From positions 186,001 through 250,000 of the forward strand of contig NZ_QXFJ01000023.1 in NCBI RefSeq assembly GCF_003584165.1: a DNA stretch of 64,000 bases, written 5' to 3'. The stretch is from Flagellimonas aequoris. Its GTDB lineage: Bacteria; Bacteroidota; Bacteroidia; Flavobacteriales; Flavobacteriaceae. This document shows, piece by piece, positions 34,084-43,715 of this stretch (position 1 is the stretch's first letter; the number at the start of each line of letters is the position of its first letter). A program made the translations under genes and the position numbers. The notes under the pieces were generated by a model. It was given only the letters and a program-made list of their open reading frames with translations, searched no databases and had not been told where the DNA came from.

Positions 34084-35580
34084 ATGAGCAAATATATCCT
34101 TGCTTTGGACCAAGGTACCACTAGTTCCCGGGCCGTGGTCTTCGACCAAAAGGGGACCATCATATCCGTAGCACAAAAAGAATTCACCCAAATATTCCCA
34201 AAACCCGGATGGGTTGAACATGATCCCGATGAAATTTGGGCCACACAAGCCGGAATGGCCGCTGAAGCGGTCAGCAAAAAAGGACTCAAAGCCGAGCAAA
34301 TGGCCGCCATCGGTATCACCAACCAACGCGAAACCGTTGTGGTCTGGGACAGAAAAACCAGTGAACCCATCTATAATGCCATCGTTTGGCAAGACAAACG
34401 CACTGCTGCCTATTGTGATGATTTGAAACGACAGGGAAAATCGGACATGATCCGAGAAAAAACTGGTCTGGTCATCGATTCCTATTTTTCAGGAACCAAG
34501 GTCAAATGGATATTGGATAATGTGGAGGGCGCCAGGGAAAAAGCCGAAGCTGGAGAACTCGCCATGGGAACAATCGACACCTGGCTCATTTGGAAAATGA
34601 CCGAAGGCAAGCTTCATATTACCGATGTCACCAATGCTTCGCGTACGTTATTGTTCAACATCAATACCATGGATTGGGACGATGAGCTTTTGGAACTGTT
34701 GACCGTTCCGAGAAAAATGCTCCCAGAAGTAAAGCAATCCAGTGAGGTCTATGGGCATACCTGCCCCAATTTCTTCGCATCCAAAATTCCCATTGCTGGG
34801 ATTGCTGGGGACCAACAAGCAGCCCTCTTCGGCCAAATGTGTACCAAAAAAGGCATGGTAAAGAATACCTACGGCACCGGTTGTTTTATGTTGATGAACA
34901 TTGGCGAACAACCCATCGTATCAAAAAACAATCTCTTGACCACCGTGGCCTGGAAAATTAACGGGAAGACCCACTATGCACTTGAGGGAAGCATTTTTAT
35001 TGCCGGGGCCGTGGTGCAATGGCTGCGCGATAGTTTAAAGATTATCAAAAACTCTTCGGACGTTGAAAAATTGGCCAGTTCTGTGGACAGTTCCGAAGGA
35101 GTGTATTTTGTTCCTGCCTTTGCAGGGCTTGGCGCACCCCACTGGAACCAACATGCCCAGGGAACCCTTTTTGGCCTTACCCGTGGCAGCACCGATGCCC
35201 ACATTGCCCGTGCCGCCTTGGAATCCATCGCCTACCAAACCATGGATATTTTGAAGGCTATGGAGGCCGATTCTGGGATTTCCATAAAAGAATTACGTGT
35301 GGATGGTGGCGCTACAGTCAATGATATGCTCATGCAATTTCAGGCCGATGTATTGAATACGGTTACGGTACGACCAAGGATTGTGGAGACCACGGTCATG
35401 GGTGCCGCGTATTTGGCTGGGTTGGCTGTCGGCTACTGGGAAAGTCCCGAAGAAATTCAGGATATCTGGCAGACCGATGCGCGTTTCAACCCGTCAACAA
35501 ACCGGGAATCCATTGACGAAGGAATCCGAGGTTGGTACCGTGCCATTAAAGCATTGGAATATTGGACCGAAAATCCTTGA
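34084..35580 (+). CDS. glpK: Glycerol kinase
   Basis: A 498-aa FGGY kinase that phosphorylates glycerol. [16 protein letters not shown] is the phosphate-binding start, [10 protein letters not shown] and DTWLIWKM lie in the substrate region, and [12 protein letters not shown] and YGTGCFML in the ATP site. Upstream TTTG (34027-34030) and TAATTTTA (34047-34054), 16 bases apart, could be its promoter. Thirty bases separate it from glpF, so uptake and phosphorylation are co-expressed. No glpD is adjacent. Confidence 0.97.
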   Translation: MSKYILALDQGTTSSRAVVFDQKGTIISVAQKEFTQIFPKPGWVEHDPDEIWATQAGMAAEAVSKKGLKAEQMAAIGITNQRETVVVWDRKTSEPIYNAIVWQDKRTAAYCDDLKRQGKSDMIREKTGLVIDSYFSGTKVKWILDNVEGAREKAEAGELAMGTIDTWLIWKMTEGKLHITDVTNASRTLLFNINTMDWDDELLELLTVPRKMLPEVKQSSEVYGHTCPNFFASKIPIAGIAGDQQAALFGQMCTKKGMVKNTYGTGCFMLMNIGEQPIVSKNNLLTTVAWKINGKTHYALEGSIFIAGAVVQWLRDSLKIIKNSSDVEKLASSVDSSEGVYFVPAFAGLGAPHWNQHAQGTLFGLTRGSTDAHIARAALESIAYQTMDILKAMEADSGISIKELRVDGGATVNDMLMQFQADVLNTVTVRPRIVETTVMGAAYLAGLAVGYWESPEEIQDIWQTDARFNPSTNRESIDEGIRGWYRAIKALEYWTENP

Positions 35581-35610
35581 ATCATCAACCCTTAAAAAAC
35601 AAACAAACAT

Positions 35611-36339
35611 ATGACTCCATTTGTTGCAGAGATTGTGGGCACCTTTTTGCTCATGCTTATGGGATGCGGCGTAAACGCCAATGTTTCTTTACAAAAAACT
35701 TACGGCAATGGTTCCGGATGGATCGTGATCACCACGGGATGGGCCTTTGCGGTCTATACAGGGGTGGTGGTCGCAGGACCACATAGCGGGGCACACCTGA
35801 ACCCTGCGGTCACTATCGGGTTGGCCGTGGCAGGGGAATTTCCATGGGATACCGTACCTGGCTACATTTTGGCACAGTTTATTGGGGCCATGCTTGGTGC
35901 CTTTTCAGTTTGGCTTATCAATAAAGATCATTTTGACGCTACCGAAGATGGGGATACCAAAAGGGGGGTGTTCTGTAATGCCCCTGCCATTCCCAATACG
36001 TTCCTGAATCTCTTGACGGAAATACTGGGCACCTTCGTTTTGGTATTTGCCGTACTTTATTTTACCGATGCGGTTATTTCTTCGGACAATACCATTATTG
36101 GACTAGGTTCGCTAGGTGCCCTACCAGTCGCCTTGATCGTTTGGGGCATTGGCCTTTCGTTGGGAGGTACCACGGGCTATGCCATTAATCCGGCCAGGGA
36201 TATGGGACCACGGATTGTCCATGCCCTAGTGCCTATAAAAAACAAAGGAAGTAATGGTTGGGAATATTCCTGGATACCTGTTGTGGGACCCATTTTAGGG
36301 GCTGCATTGGCAGCTGTAATGGCCATGGTATTGCAATAG
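35611..36339 (+). CDS. glpF: Glycerol uptake facilitator (aquaglyceroporin)
   Basis: A 242-aa MIP channel with six helices and two half-helix loops bearing NPA at 64-66 (HLNPAVT) and at 193-195 (INPARD). The Asp after the second NPA-Arg is the mark of glycerol-conducting members as against pure water channels. Directly after glpK, so it should feed glycerol to the kinase. Confidence 0.95.
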   Translation: MTPFVAEIVGTFLLMLMGCGVNANVSLQKTYGNGSGWIVITTGWAFAVYTGVVVAGPHSGAHLNPAVTIGLAVAGEFPWDTVPGYILAQFIGAMLGAFSVWLINKDHFDATEDGDTKRGVFCNAPAIPNTFLNLLTEILGTFVLVFAVLYFTDAVISSDNTIIGLGSLGALPVALIVWGIGLSLGGTTGYAINPARDMGPRIVHALVPIKNKGSNGWEYSWIPVVGPILGAALAAVMAMVLQ

Positions 36340-36347
36340 ACTACTTG

Positions 36348-36803
36348 TCATGAAAAATTCTTACTGAATTTTTCCCAAAATTCTATTTGATACTCGTCTA
36401 ATGAAAGTATGGTTTGAAAGTCATTTTTTTCAATCGAATCAGAATCTAAATACTGATGTCCTTTATCTGAATTTCTATAAAGCATTATAGCTTTTTGGTG
36501 AAACTCATCCCACTTTTTAGATGTCAACCTCCATTCATAATGGTTATTTACTTTTATGAACCCTTCATCTATCTCTGTCAAACACAACAAAAGAGGTATT
36601 TGATATCTCATATCAATCAATTTTAAATCTTTCATATCGATTTTCTCTTCTCCTTTGGATAATCTGTCAAAAACTGTTTCCAATTCCAACAACCCATAAA
36701 TATCTACTGAGATTAGTATACTGTCTTCTCCTTTAAAATCTTCATAAAAACCTATTCTTATATATTTCATTTTGGGCAAATTCTTCAATTGTTGAATCTT
36801 CAT
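36348..36803 (-). CDS. Hypothetical protein (151 aa)
   Basis: An AT-rich ORF beginning MKIQQLKNLPKM; an internal Met at residue 12 is an alternative start. Its start overlaps the stop of the upstream flavoprotein by four bases (ATGA), suggesting translation coupled to that gene. The protein is acidic, mixed alpha/beta, with no signal or membrane segment and no known motif. The convergent glpF ends eight bases away. Confidence 0.6.
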   Translation of the reverse strand: MKIQQLKNLPKMKYIRIGFYEDFKGEDSILISVDIYGLLELETVFDRLSKGEEKIDMKDLKLIDMRYQIPLLLCLTEIDEGFIKVNNHYEWRLTSKKWDEFHQKAIMLYRNSDKGHQYLDSDSIEKNDFQTILSLDEYQIEFWEKFSKNFS

Positions 36804-38068
36804 TCAGATGTGATTGCTTGGGCCGCCAAATAGGCCCCTGTCCAAGCATTTTGAAAGTTGAAACCACCCGTAATGGCATCCACATTGATGATTTCCCCCG
36901 CAAAATAAAGTGTGGGATGTATCTTACTCTCAAAGGTCTTAAAGTTGATTTCCTTAAGGTCCACACCCCCGGCGGTCACAAATTCTTCTTTAAAGGTGCT
37001 CTTGCCATCTACCTTAAAGATGCTTGCAGTAAGTTGTTCTGCCAAATCTTGAAGTTTTTCCTTGGTCAAATCTGCCCATCTTTCATCCTGCCCAATGCTG
37101 GCCGCTTGTACCAATTTGGCCCACAACCGTTTTGGGATTTCGACCGCATGGGTACGCAAGACTGTTTTCTTGGCCTCCAATTCCTTCACTTTCCTTAAAT
37201 AGGCCTCCATGGATTCCGTGGTGTACTCTGGGGTCCAATTGACTTTTATTCTAAAGGAATAATGGTAATCGTGGAGGATATTGGCCCCCCAAGCGCTCAA
37301 CTTTAGTATTGCCGGGCCGCTCAGTCCCCAATGGGTGACCAGCACAGGGCCTTCGGACAATAGAACCGGTTCTTCCTTGGATAGGCTTTTTAGGTCAAGT
37401 TCTTCCTTAGCTGTGGCAAACATTTTTTTGGGCATTACTTCCAGAGCTGCGTGGGTACTCACTCCTTGTATACCATTCAATCTTTCATCGTTGATATTGA
37501 AAGTGAACAAGGAAGGGGTTGGGGGTACAATATGGTGGCCAATAGCCTCCAATTGTTCCCAGATTTTCGGATTGCTGCCCGTGGTCAACAACAATTTTTT
37601 GGCAAAGTAATGTTTGTTCATAGTGGTCACTTGCCATCCCTTTTCCACCTTCTTGAAAGCTTTTACCGAGCTATTCTTCAGCACCTGTACCCCCAATTTA
37701 TTGGATTCTCCAAGAAAGCAGTCAATAATGGTCTGGGACGAATCACTGATTGGGAACACCCTACCATCCTCCTCAATCTTGAGAGGTACACCACGTTCTT
37801 CAAAAAAGGCCATCACGTCCATAGGGGCATATTTGTGGAAAGGTCCCAAAAGCTCCTTTTCGCCACGTGGGTAATTTGTAGTCAGTTCTTTGGGGGAAAA
37901 TTCACCGTGGGTGACATTACAACGCCCACCACCTGATACTTTTACCTTGGATAGTACGCTTTTCCCCCGTTCAAAAATGGCAACTTTTAGGTGAGGTGCC
38001 TTTTCAGCAATATGAATGGCCGCATAGAATCCGGCCGCACCACCGCCTACGATAATGACATCGAACAT
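36800..38068 (-). CDS. HI0933/BaiN-family FAD-dependent oxidoreductase
   Basis: A 422-aa flavoprotein. VIIVGGGAAGFYAAIHIAE is the FAD motif, SKVKVSGGGRCNVTHGE the HI0933 signature, and TAGGVDLKEINFKTFESK with ITGGFNFQNAWTGAYLAAQ the C-terminal FAD contacts. Substrates of most members are unknown; BaiN acts on bile-acid intermediates, which is not implied here. One-base start/stop overlap with the upstream phosphodiesterase gene (38068). Confidence 0.9.
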   Translation of the reverse strand: MFDVIIVGGGAAGFYAAIHIAEKAPHLKVAIFERGKSVLSKVKVSGGGRCNVTHGEFSPKELTTNYPRGEKELLGPFHKYAPMDVMAFFEERGVPLKIEEDGRVFPISDSSQTIIDCFLGESNKLGVQVLKNSSVKAFKKVEKGWQVTTMNKHYFAKKLLLTTGSNPKIWEQLEAIGHHIVPPTPSLFTFNINDERLNGIQGVSTHAALEVMPKKMFATAKEELDLKSLSKEEPVLLSEGPVLVTHWGLSGPAILKLSAWGANILHDYHYSFRIKVNWTPEYTTESMEAYLRKVKELEAKKTVLRTHAVEIPKRLWAKLVQAASIGQDERWADLTKEKLQDLAEQLTASIFKVDGKSTFKEEFVTAGGVDLKEINFKTFESKIHPTLYFAGEIINVDAITGGFNFQNAWTGAYLAAQAITSE

Positions 38069-38820
38069 TACTTCACTCGTTCCGGATAGTTGGTAATGAT
38101 ACCGTCCACCCCGAAATCCTCCATCTTTTGGATGTCTTCGGGTTCATTTACCGTCCAAGTGTACACTTTAAATCCTTCATCATGAATCTTGGCAGTGTTC
38201 TCCCTGGTCAAGGTCTTATAATTGGGGTTTATGGCAACAGCGTTTAATTCCTTGGCTATATCCATAGCCTTTATTGGGTCTTCGTCCGTAAGAATGGCTA
38301 TTTGGATGTCCTTGTTATAACCTCGCATCGCTTTAAGTTCATCCCACTTAAAACTGGAAATCAGAATATTCTCGGGTAACCATCCCTTGTCCTCAATATA
38401 ATGGGTGACAATTTTGTTAACCCTATCTGCCGTTCCTGCACCTTTCAATTCAATGTTCAAGGCCACTTTATTGTCTATAGTTTTCAGAACATCCTTCAGC
38501 TCGGGAATCTTATGATTACCCTCCAAGGTAAGCTGTCTCACTTCCACAATATTATAGTCCTCAATTTTTCCGCCCCCATTGCTTAGTCTTGACACGTCCT
38601 CGTCATGGAACACCACAATTTCTCCGCTTTTTATTTTGAAGACATCGATTTCTATCATATCTACCCCAAGCTCCATTGCCTTTTGAATGGATGCCAGCGT
38701 ATTTTCCGTTTCATGGCCCATGGCTCCCCGGTGTCCTATGACCAATGGTTTTGAATCAATCATTTTACAACTATTGAAAATGAAAATGGCCGCCAGTGCC
38801 ACCATCAAGTTTTTATTCAT
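38068..38820 (-). CDS. Glycerophosphodiester phosphodiesterase, lipoprotein
   Basis: A 250-aa GDPD-family enzyme that releases glycerol-3-phosphate from glycerophosphodiesters. The N-terminus MNKNLMVALAAIFIFNSC is a lipoprotein signal. Active-site landmarks are IGHRGAMGHETENT, IEIDVFKIKSGEIVVFHD, and LNIELKG; it ends in VDGIITNYPERVK. It lies in the same region as glpKF, which would use glycerol, but it is on the other strand. Confidence 0.92.
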   Translation of the reverse strand: MNKNLMVALAAIFIFNSCKMIDSKPLVIGHRGAMGHETENTLASIQKAMELGVDMIEIDVFKIKSGEIVVFHDEDVSRLSNGGGKIEDYNIVEVRQLTLEGNHKIPELKDVLKTIDNKVALNIELKGAGTADRVNKIVTHYIEDKGWLPENILISSFKWDELKAMRGYNKDIQIAILTDEDPIKAMDIAKELNAVAINPNYKTLTRENTAKIHDEGFKVYTWTVNEPEDIQKMEDFGVDGIITNYPERVK

Positions 38821-39006
38821 CTTTGGTTTGTTTTGGATTTTAAAAATACAACTTGAAAGTGAAACGAAAGGTATTTTAGAATTTAGAAAACCGTAAAAAA
38901 TTCACATCAAAATATCAATTATTTAATTTTTTGTATATTATTTTGATTATATGTGAATTATAATTTGATACATTTATCATATCAATAACCAATTAAAGCA
39001 ATTCCT

Positions 39007-39426
39007 ATGTTTTCAAAATCCAATTTACTGGCCACTTTGGTGGGAACCATTGTTATGTTTTTCTTGGGATACCTAATTTGGGGTATTGCCACTGCAGATT
39101 TTTTTGAGGAGCATTCCATCATCAACGTCATGAAAGAAGTCCCTGATTTGGGGATGATTGCCTTGGCGAACCTTATCGCCGTTTTTGCTTTGAGTACCCT
39201 TTACGGTAAATGGGCCCGCGGTCATCACTCACTGAGCCAAGGGTTCCAATTTGGCGCATGGATCGGTGTCTTTGTAGGGATAGGCATGGGACTACTAAAC
39301 TATGGAACTACGGAATTCATGGATCTGATCGGCTACATGGCCGAGGCTGTTCTTGATATCATATTCTACGGAATCCTAGGTGCGGTAATTGCATTTATGT
39401 ATCAAAAAACCGCTGCCAAGGAATAA
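39007..39426 (+). CDS. Small hypothetical membrane protein (139 aa)
   Basis: Four hydrophobic helices (about 8-29, 50-68, 82-105 and 112-134) make up nearly the entire protein. The start is MFSKSNLLATLVGTIVMFF. A TTTG (38942-38945) and TACATTTA (38969-38976), 23 bases apart, may be the promoter. A strong terminator follows. It resembles flavobacterial DUF1761-type small membrane proteins only in outline; I make no family call. Confidence 0.75.
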   Translation: MFSKSNLLATLVGTIVMFFLGYLIWGIATADFFEEHSIINVMKEVPDLGMIALANLIAVFALSTLYGKWARGHHSLSQGFQFGAWIGVFVGIGMGLLNYGTTEFMDLIGYMAEAVLDIIFYGILGAVIAFMYQKTAAKE

Positions 39427-39451
39427 AAACAAATGACCGATCACAAATTAT

Positions 39452-39483
39452 GCGGATTGCCGAAGAAGCAATCCGCTTTTTTT
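39452..39483. terminator. Intrinsic terminator between convergent genes
   Basis: GCGGATTGC (39452-39460) and GCAATCCGC (39468-39476) form a perfect nine-pair stem around a seven-base loop, followed by seven Ts. It ends the small membrane protein transcript; its tail touches the stop codon of the convergent GH13 gene. Confidence 0.85.
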
Positions 39484-41353
39484 ATTTCCCTACGCTAAAG
39501 ATATAAGACTGAAGGGGCTCCAATTCAATGGCCATGGTCCCTTGACCATTCACAATAGAGAGTTTTGTGTTGAACGCACCATACAGTTTTTCCTGTAACG
39601 GATAGTCACCATCCTTCAACTGCCATTTTGATAGTACATCTTCAGGTATCCTCAGGTCAAGCGCATAACTTTTCTCCGTATCAAAATTGGAAACAATGAT
39701 GAGTTTTTCATTATCGGACCACCGCACATAGGAAAGTATCCGATGATCATAATGTTCCGTGTTTTCTTTATTATAAAAATGGATGTCTTGGTATTCCCCC
39801 ATCAAAGCATCACTTTGAATCGTGAAATTCAACAGACGTTTGTAAAAATCCCGTAGGTCTTTCTCTTCATCTGAAAGTTGGCCTCCATCAAACTTTTTAT
39901 TGTTCATCCATCGCTGATGATGCGGCACCCCGATATAATCGAAAATTGACGTCCGGGAAGGTTTACCAAAACCTGCATCTTCGGCACCGGGTTCCCCAAC
40001 TTCCTGTCCAAAATAAATCATGGTAGGCGATGTACTGATCGTGGCCGAAACCACCATTGCCGGTTTGGCAATCTCCGCACGGCCCACAAATTCAGGGCTT
40101 GCAATACGCTGCTCATCATGGTTCTCCAAAAAGTGGAGCATGTGGTGCTCAATATCGGCCATTCCCTTTTGTACCACAGGAATATGGTCCGTCCATCCGT
40201 AGCCTTTCATGATGTGCTTGATGCTGTCATAAAGCTCCACCTTATCGTAGAGGTAATCCATTTTGCCCTTAAAAATATAATCCCGGTACAAACTGGGATT
40301 GTAAACCTCGGCCAGCAAAAAAGCATCGGGGTTCTTCATTTTGATACTGGAATTGAGATAGCTCCAAAATTCCACGGGGACCATTTCGGCCATATCGAAA
40401 CGAAAACCATCCACACCAAAATCCAGCCAGTACAAAGCTATGTCCTTGAACTTGTGCCATGAATCGGGCAGGGTCTTGTCTTTCCAAAAGTCATAATGGA
40501 CCTGATAATCCTTGCCCCCGAAATCGTCGGGCAATTCCACAAAATCCTCGGTCCCATCCGGTTTTATCCCATAATTGATCTTTACGGTTTCATACCAATC
40601 GTAAAAATCAGGTTGGGCCAATCGGGAACCGTTTCCTGTCCATTTGGCCGGATTTTCCTCAAATTTGGAATCGGCCAATGCATTTTTCTCCCCTCCCAAA
40701 GGCAAGTATCCTTCTTTCCATTCAGGCACCTTGAAGGCTTGACCGGGGATATAGTAAAAGTTATTGTTGACATCATACTCTTTAGAGGTGTCATCTGTTG
40801 CCCCAAAATCTTCCACTCCTTCAGGGTTAGTCTTCCCTTCATAATTGCGAGCCACATGGTTGGGAACAATATCGATAATCACTTTCATCCCCACCTTGTG
40901 TGTCCGTTCAATCAGTTGTTTGAATTCTTCCAAACGCTTTGCGGGATCTGTGGCCAAATCTGGGTTGACATTGTAGTAGTCCTTTACCGCATAGGGAGAT
41001 CCAGCTCGACCTTTCACCACATCCGGGTCATCATTGGAGATTCCGTAAGCCGTATAATCATGGATCAAGGCATGGTGCGGCACGCCGGTATACCAAATAT
41101 GGGTGATGCCGAGGTCTTTGATTTCGTTCAGGGCTTTCTCGTCAAAATCGGCAAACTTGCCCACTCCATTTTCTTCAATAGTGCCCCAAGGTTTATTGGT
41201 GGTATTGGTATTTCCGAACAAACGGGTGAACACTTGGTAGACTACGGTTTTCTTTTTCATTGGCAGCTCAACTTGTTTCTGGTCGGTTTCATATTTGCAT
41301 GAAGATAACACCCCTAGCACTACCAGAAAAGTGATGAAGCGATTGGTTTTCAT
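39482..41353 (-). CDS. GH13 alpha-amylase-family lipoprotein
   Basis: A 623-aa lipoprotein (LGVLSSC, Cys19). The GH13 catalytic set is visible: D320 in DGFRFDMAE, E349 in FLLAEVYN and D413 in FLENHDEQR, with IIDIVPNHV as region I. A beta-domain closes the C-terminus. It should cleave or transglycosylate alpha-1,4 glucans in the periplasm or on the cell surface. Its start overlaps the GH65 stop by ATGA, so the two enzymes are produced together. Confidence 0.93.
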   Translation of the reverse strand: MKTNRFITFLVVLGVLSSCKYETDQKQVELPMKKKTVVYQVFTRLFGNTNTTNKPWGTIEENGVGKFADFDEKALNEIKDLGITHIWYTGVPHHALIHDYTAYGISNDDPDVVKGRAGSPYAVKDYYNVNPDLATDPAKRLEEFKQLIERTHKVGMKVIIDIVPNHVARNYEGKTNPEGVEDFGATDDTSKEYDVNNNFYYIPGQAFKVPEWKEGYLPLGGEKNALADSKFEENPAKWTGNGSRLAQPDFYDWYETVKINYGIKPDGTEDFVELPDDFGGKDYQVHYDFWKDKTLPDSWHKFKDIALYWLDFGVDGFRFDMAEMVPVEFWSYLNSSIKMKNPDAFLLAEVYNPSLYRDYIFKGKMDYLYDKVELYDSIKHIMKGYGWTDHIPVVQKGMADIEHHMLHFLENHDEQRIASPEFVGRAEIAKPAMVVSATISTSPTMIYFGQEVGEPGAEDAGFGKPSRTSIFDYIGVPHHQRWMNNKKFDGGQLSDEEKDLRDFYKRLLNFTIQSDALMGEYQDIHFYNKENTEHYDHRILSYVRWSDNEKLIIVSNFDTEKSYALDLRIPEDVLSKWQLKDGDYPLQEKLYGAFNTKLSIVNGQGTMAIELEPLQSYIFSVGK

Positions 41354-43656
41354 GCCCTCGTCTTTTTGCCCGGGAGCAATTCAACGGATTTGCCATGGAC
41401 CTTAATGGTCAGGGCATCATTTCCCGTAAGCTCGAAAAAGGTCCCTTCCTTGGAGGCAGTCATGGTGACGATCTGCTCCCTAAAATTGACCTTGAAGGAG
41501 AAAGAGTTCCATTGTTCCGGTATCTGTGGTTCAAAGCTTAAGGCATCGTCCAATACCCGCATGCCACCAAAACCTTCCACGATGCTCATCCAAGTTCCTG
41601 CCATGGAGGTAATGTGCAATCCTTCCTCCACTTCCTTGTTATAATCGTCAAGATCCAACCGTGAAGTCCTCAAATAGAAAGTGTACGCTTGTTCCATCCT
41701 ACCCAATTTAGCCGCCTGAATGCTATGCACACAGGGTGACAAAGAGGATTCGTGTACCGTAAAGGGTTCGTAGAAATCAAAATGGCGTTCCAGGTCCTCC
41801 TTGCTGAAGTGGTCCTCAAAAAAATAATATCCTTGGAGTACATCGGCCTGTTTTATATATGGTGAACGTAAGATGCGATCCCAACTCCATTTTTGGTTGA
41901 TGGGCCGTTGCGAGCTATCCAAATCTTGTACCTTGATCATATCCTTGTCCAAAAAGCCATCCTGCTGCAAGAACACTTGATGTTTTTCGGAATACGGGAA
42001 GTATATGTTGTCCGCAACCTTGGTCCAATCCTTAATCTCGGCTTCGGTCAACTTGGTCTTGGCCATGATCCTTCCGTAATCATCAGCATACTCTCCGGCC
42101 ACTTTGCCGATCTGCTCGATGGCGTACTCAATACACCATTTGGCAAGGTAATTGGTATACCAGTTGTTGTTGACATTGTTCTCGTACTCGTTTGGTCCGG
42201 TAACCCCCAACATTACATATTGCTGCTTATCCTGAGAAAAATTGACTCGTTGGTACCAGAACCTTGCGATTCCGATCAGTACTTCCAATCCCATTTTAGG
42301 GATATAACTATAATCCCCTGTAAATCGATAGTAGTTATAGACGGCAAAGGCAATGGCCCCATTCCTGTGAATCTCTTCAAAAGTAATCTCCCATTCATTG
42401 TGGCACTCCTCCCCGTTCATGGTCACCATCGGGTATAAAGCAGCTCCATTGGTAAAGCCCAATTTTTCCGCATTCTCTATGGCCTTGGGCAAATGGTTGT
42501 ACCGGTATTGAAGCAAGTTCCACGCCACCTGTTGGTTTTTGGTCGCCATATAGAACGGAAGGCAATAGGCCTCGGTATCCCAATAAGTACTTCCTCCGTA
42601 CTTTTCCCCGGTAAATCCTTTGGGTCCAATATTCAATCGGGAATCCTTGCCCAAGTAGGTTTGATTGAGTTGGAATATATTGAAACGGATACCCTGCTGC
42701 GCCTTTACATCCCCCTCGATGGTGATGTCACTCATCTCCCAGATATGGCCCCATGCCTCTTTCTGCTTTTGCAGTAAGGCCTCGAACCCCAAATCAGAAG
42801 CTTTATCCAAAACTCCATTGGCTGTGGTACAGAGTCCTTCTTTGGGATGGTTGCGGTCTACGGTATATCCTCCAAACTTTATTAGTGTAATGGTTTCATT
42901 TTTCGCTGCTTTGACAGAATAGGCATGTGCTACCAGGGTTTCGGTCTGTTCAACTTTTGGTGCGGCTTCCATTTTCTCTCCATCCACAAAAATTTCGGCC
43001 TGCATGAAGGTGCAAACGGCAAAATTGGTCTTCATGGTGTGGGATTCCACAAAGGCCCTATTTCCTTCTGAAGCAATCTTGGTTATGCTCCAAAATTTAT
43101 CGTCCCAGTTGCTGTCCATATTTTTGATACCTCCATCCAAGTAGGGCTCCATGGCCACTTCAGCATCTCCATTCAGCACTTGAAGGTTGTATTGAATGGC
43201 ACCGGTTTCATCCAAATCAAGACTCAAAAAGCGAACCACATCCACCGCAACTTCCAATCCACTGGGCAAAGTGGCCACAAAGCTTCTTTTGTACCATCCT
43301 TCCTTCATATTGAGTTCACGACGGAAGTTTTCGACTTTTTTGCAAGTGTTCAAATCCAAGGGCTCTTGGTTGATGACCACGTTGATCCCTATCCAATTGG
43401 GTGCATTGAGCACTTTGGCAAAATATTCGGGATACCCATTTTTCCACCATCCCACACGGGTCTTATCTGGATAATAAACCCCTGCTATATAACTGCCCTG
43501 GAAAGTTTCCCCGGAATACTGTTCTTCAAAATTGGCACGTTGTCCCATGGCCCCATTTCCTATGCTGAATAGGCTTTCGGAGGATTTGACCCTTTCACGA
43601 TCAAAACCTTCTTCAATAATGGACCAAGAATCGGCTTTTATATAATCCTGATTCAT
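41350..43656 (-). CDS. GH65 glycoside phosphorylase, probable maltose phosphorylase
   Basis: A 768-aa cytoplasmic enzyme. VTGPNEYENNVNNNW carries Glu490, the equivalent of the catalytic acid of maltose phosphorylases. GGSTYWDTEAY is the substrate/phosphate block. GH65 phosphorylases convert alpha-glucobioses to glucose and beta-glucose 1-phosphate. Neighbours (GH13, LacI, SusCD) favour maltose over trehalose or kojibiose. The usual partner beta-phosphoglucomutase is not next to it. It follows lacI after 59 bases. Confidence 0.9.
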   Translation of the reverse strand: MNQDYIKADSWSIIEEGFDRERVKSSESLFSIGNGAMGQRANFEEQYSGETFQGSYIAGVYYPDKTRVGWWKNGYPEYFAKVLNAPNWIGINVVINQEPLDLNTCKKVENFRRELNMKEGWYKRSFVATLPSGLEVAVDVVRFLSLDLDETGAIQYNLQVLNGDAEVAMEPYLDGGIKNMDSNWDDKFWSITKIASEGNRAFVESHTMKTNFAVCTFMQAEIFVDGEKMEAAPKVEQTETLVAHAYSVKAAKNETITLIKFGGYTVDRNHPKEGLCTTANGVLDKASDLGFEALLQKQKEAWGHIWEMSDITIEGDVKAQQGIRFNIFQLNQTYLGKDSRLNIGPKGFTGEKYGGSTYWDTEAYCLPFYMATKNQQVAWNLLQYRYNHLPKAIENAEKLGFTNGAALYPMVTMNGEECHNEWEITFEEIHRNGAIAFAVYNYYRFTGDYSYIPKMGLEVLIGIARFWYQRVNFSQDKQQYVMLGVTGPNEYENNVNNNWYTNYLAKWCIEYAIEQIGKVAGEYADDYGRIMAKTKLTEAEIKDWTKVADNIYFPYSEKHQVFLQQDGFLDKDMIKVQDLDSSQRPINQKWSWDRILRSPYIKQADVLQGYYFFEDHFSKEDLERHFDFYEPFTVHESSLSPCVHSIQAAKLGRMEQAYTFYLRTSRLDLDDYNKEVEEGLHITSMAGTWMSIVEGFGGMRVLDDALSFEPQIPEQWNSFSFKVNFREQIVTMTASKEGTFFELTGNDALTIKVHGKSVELLPGKKTRA

Positions 43657-43687
43657 TGATAATTATAATCTTGATGAGCTAATGTAC

Positions 43688-43708
43688 ACATCCTACGGTT
43701 TAGGATGT
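43688..43708. repeat. Palindrome between lacI and the GH65 gene
   Basis: ACATCCTA (43688-43695) and TAGGATGT (43701-43708) make a perfect eight-pair stem with a five-base loop. It lies just after the lacI stop and 32 bases before the GH65 start on the minus strand. No T-tract follows, so partial termination, RNA processing or a regulator site are all possible. Confidence 0.5.
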
Positions 43709-43715
43709 CGCAAAC

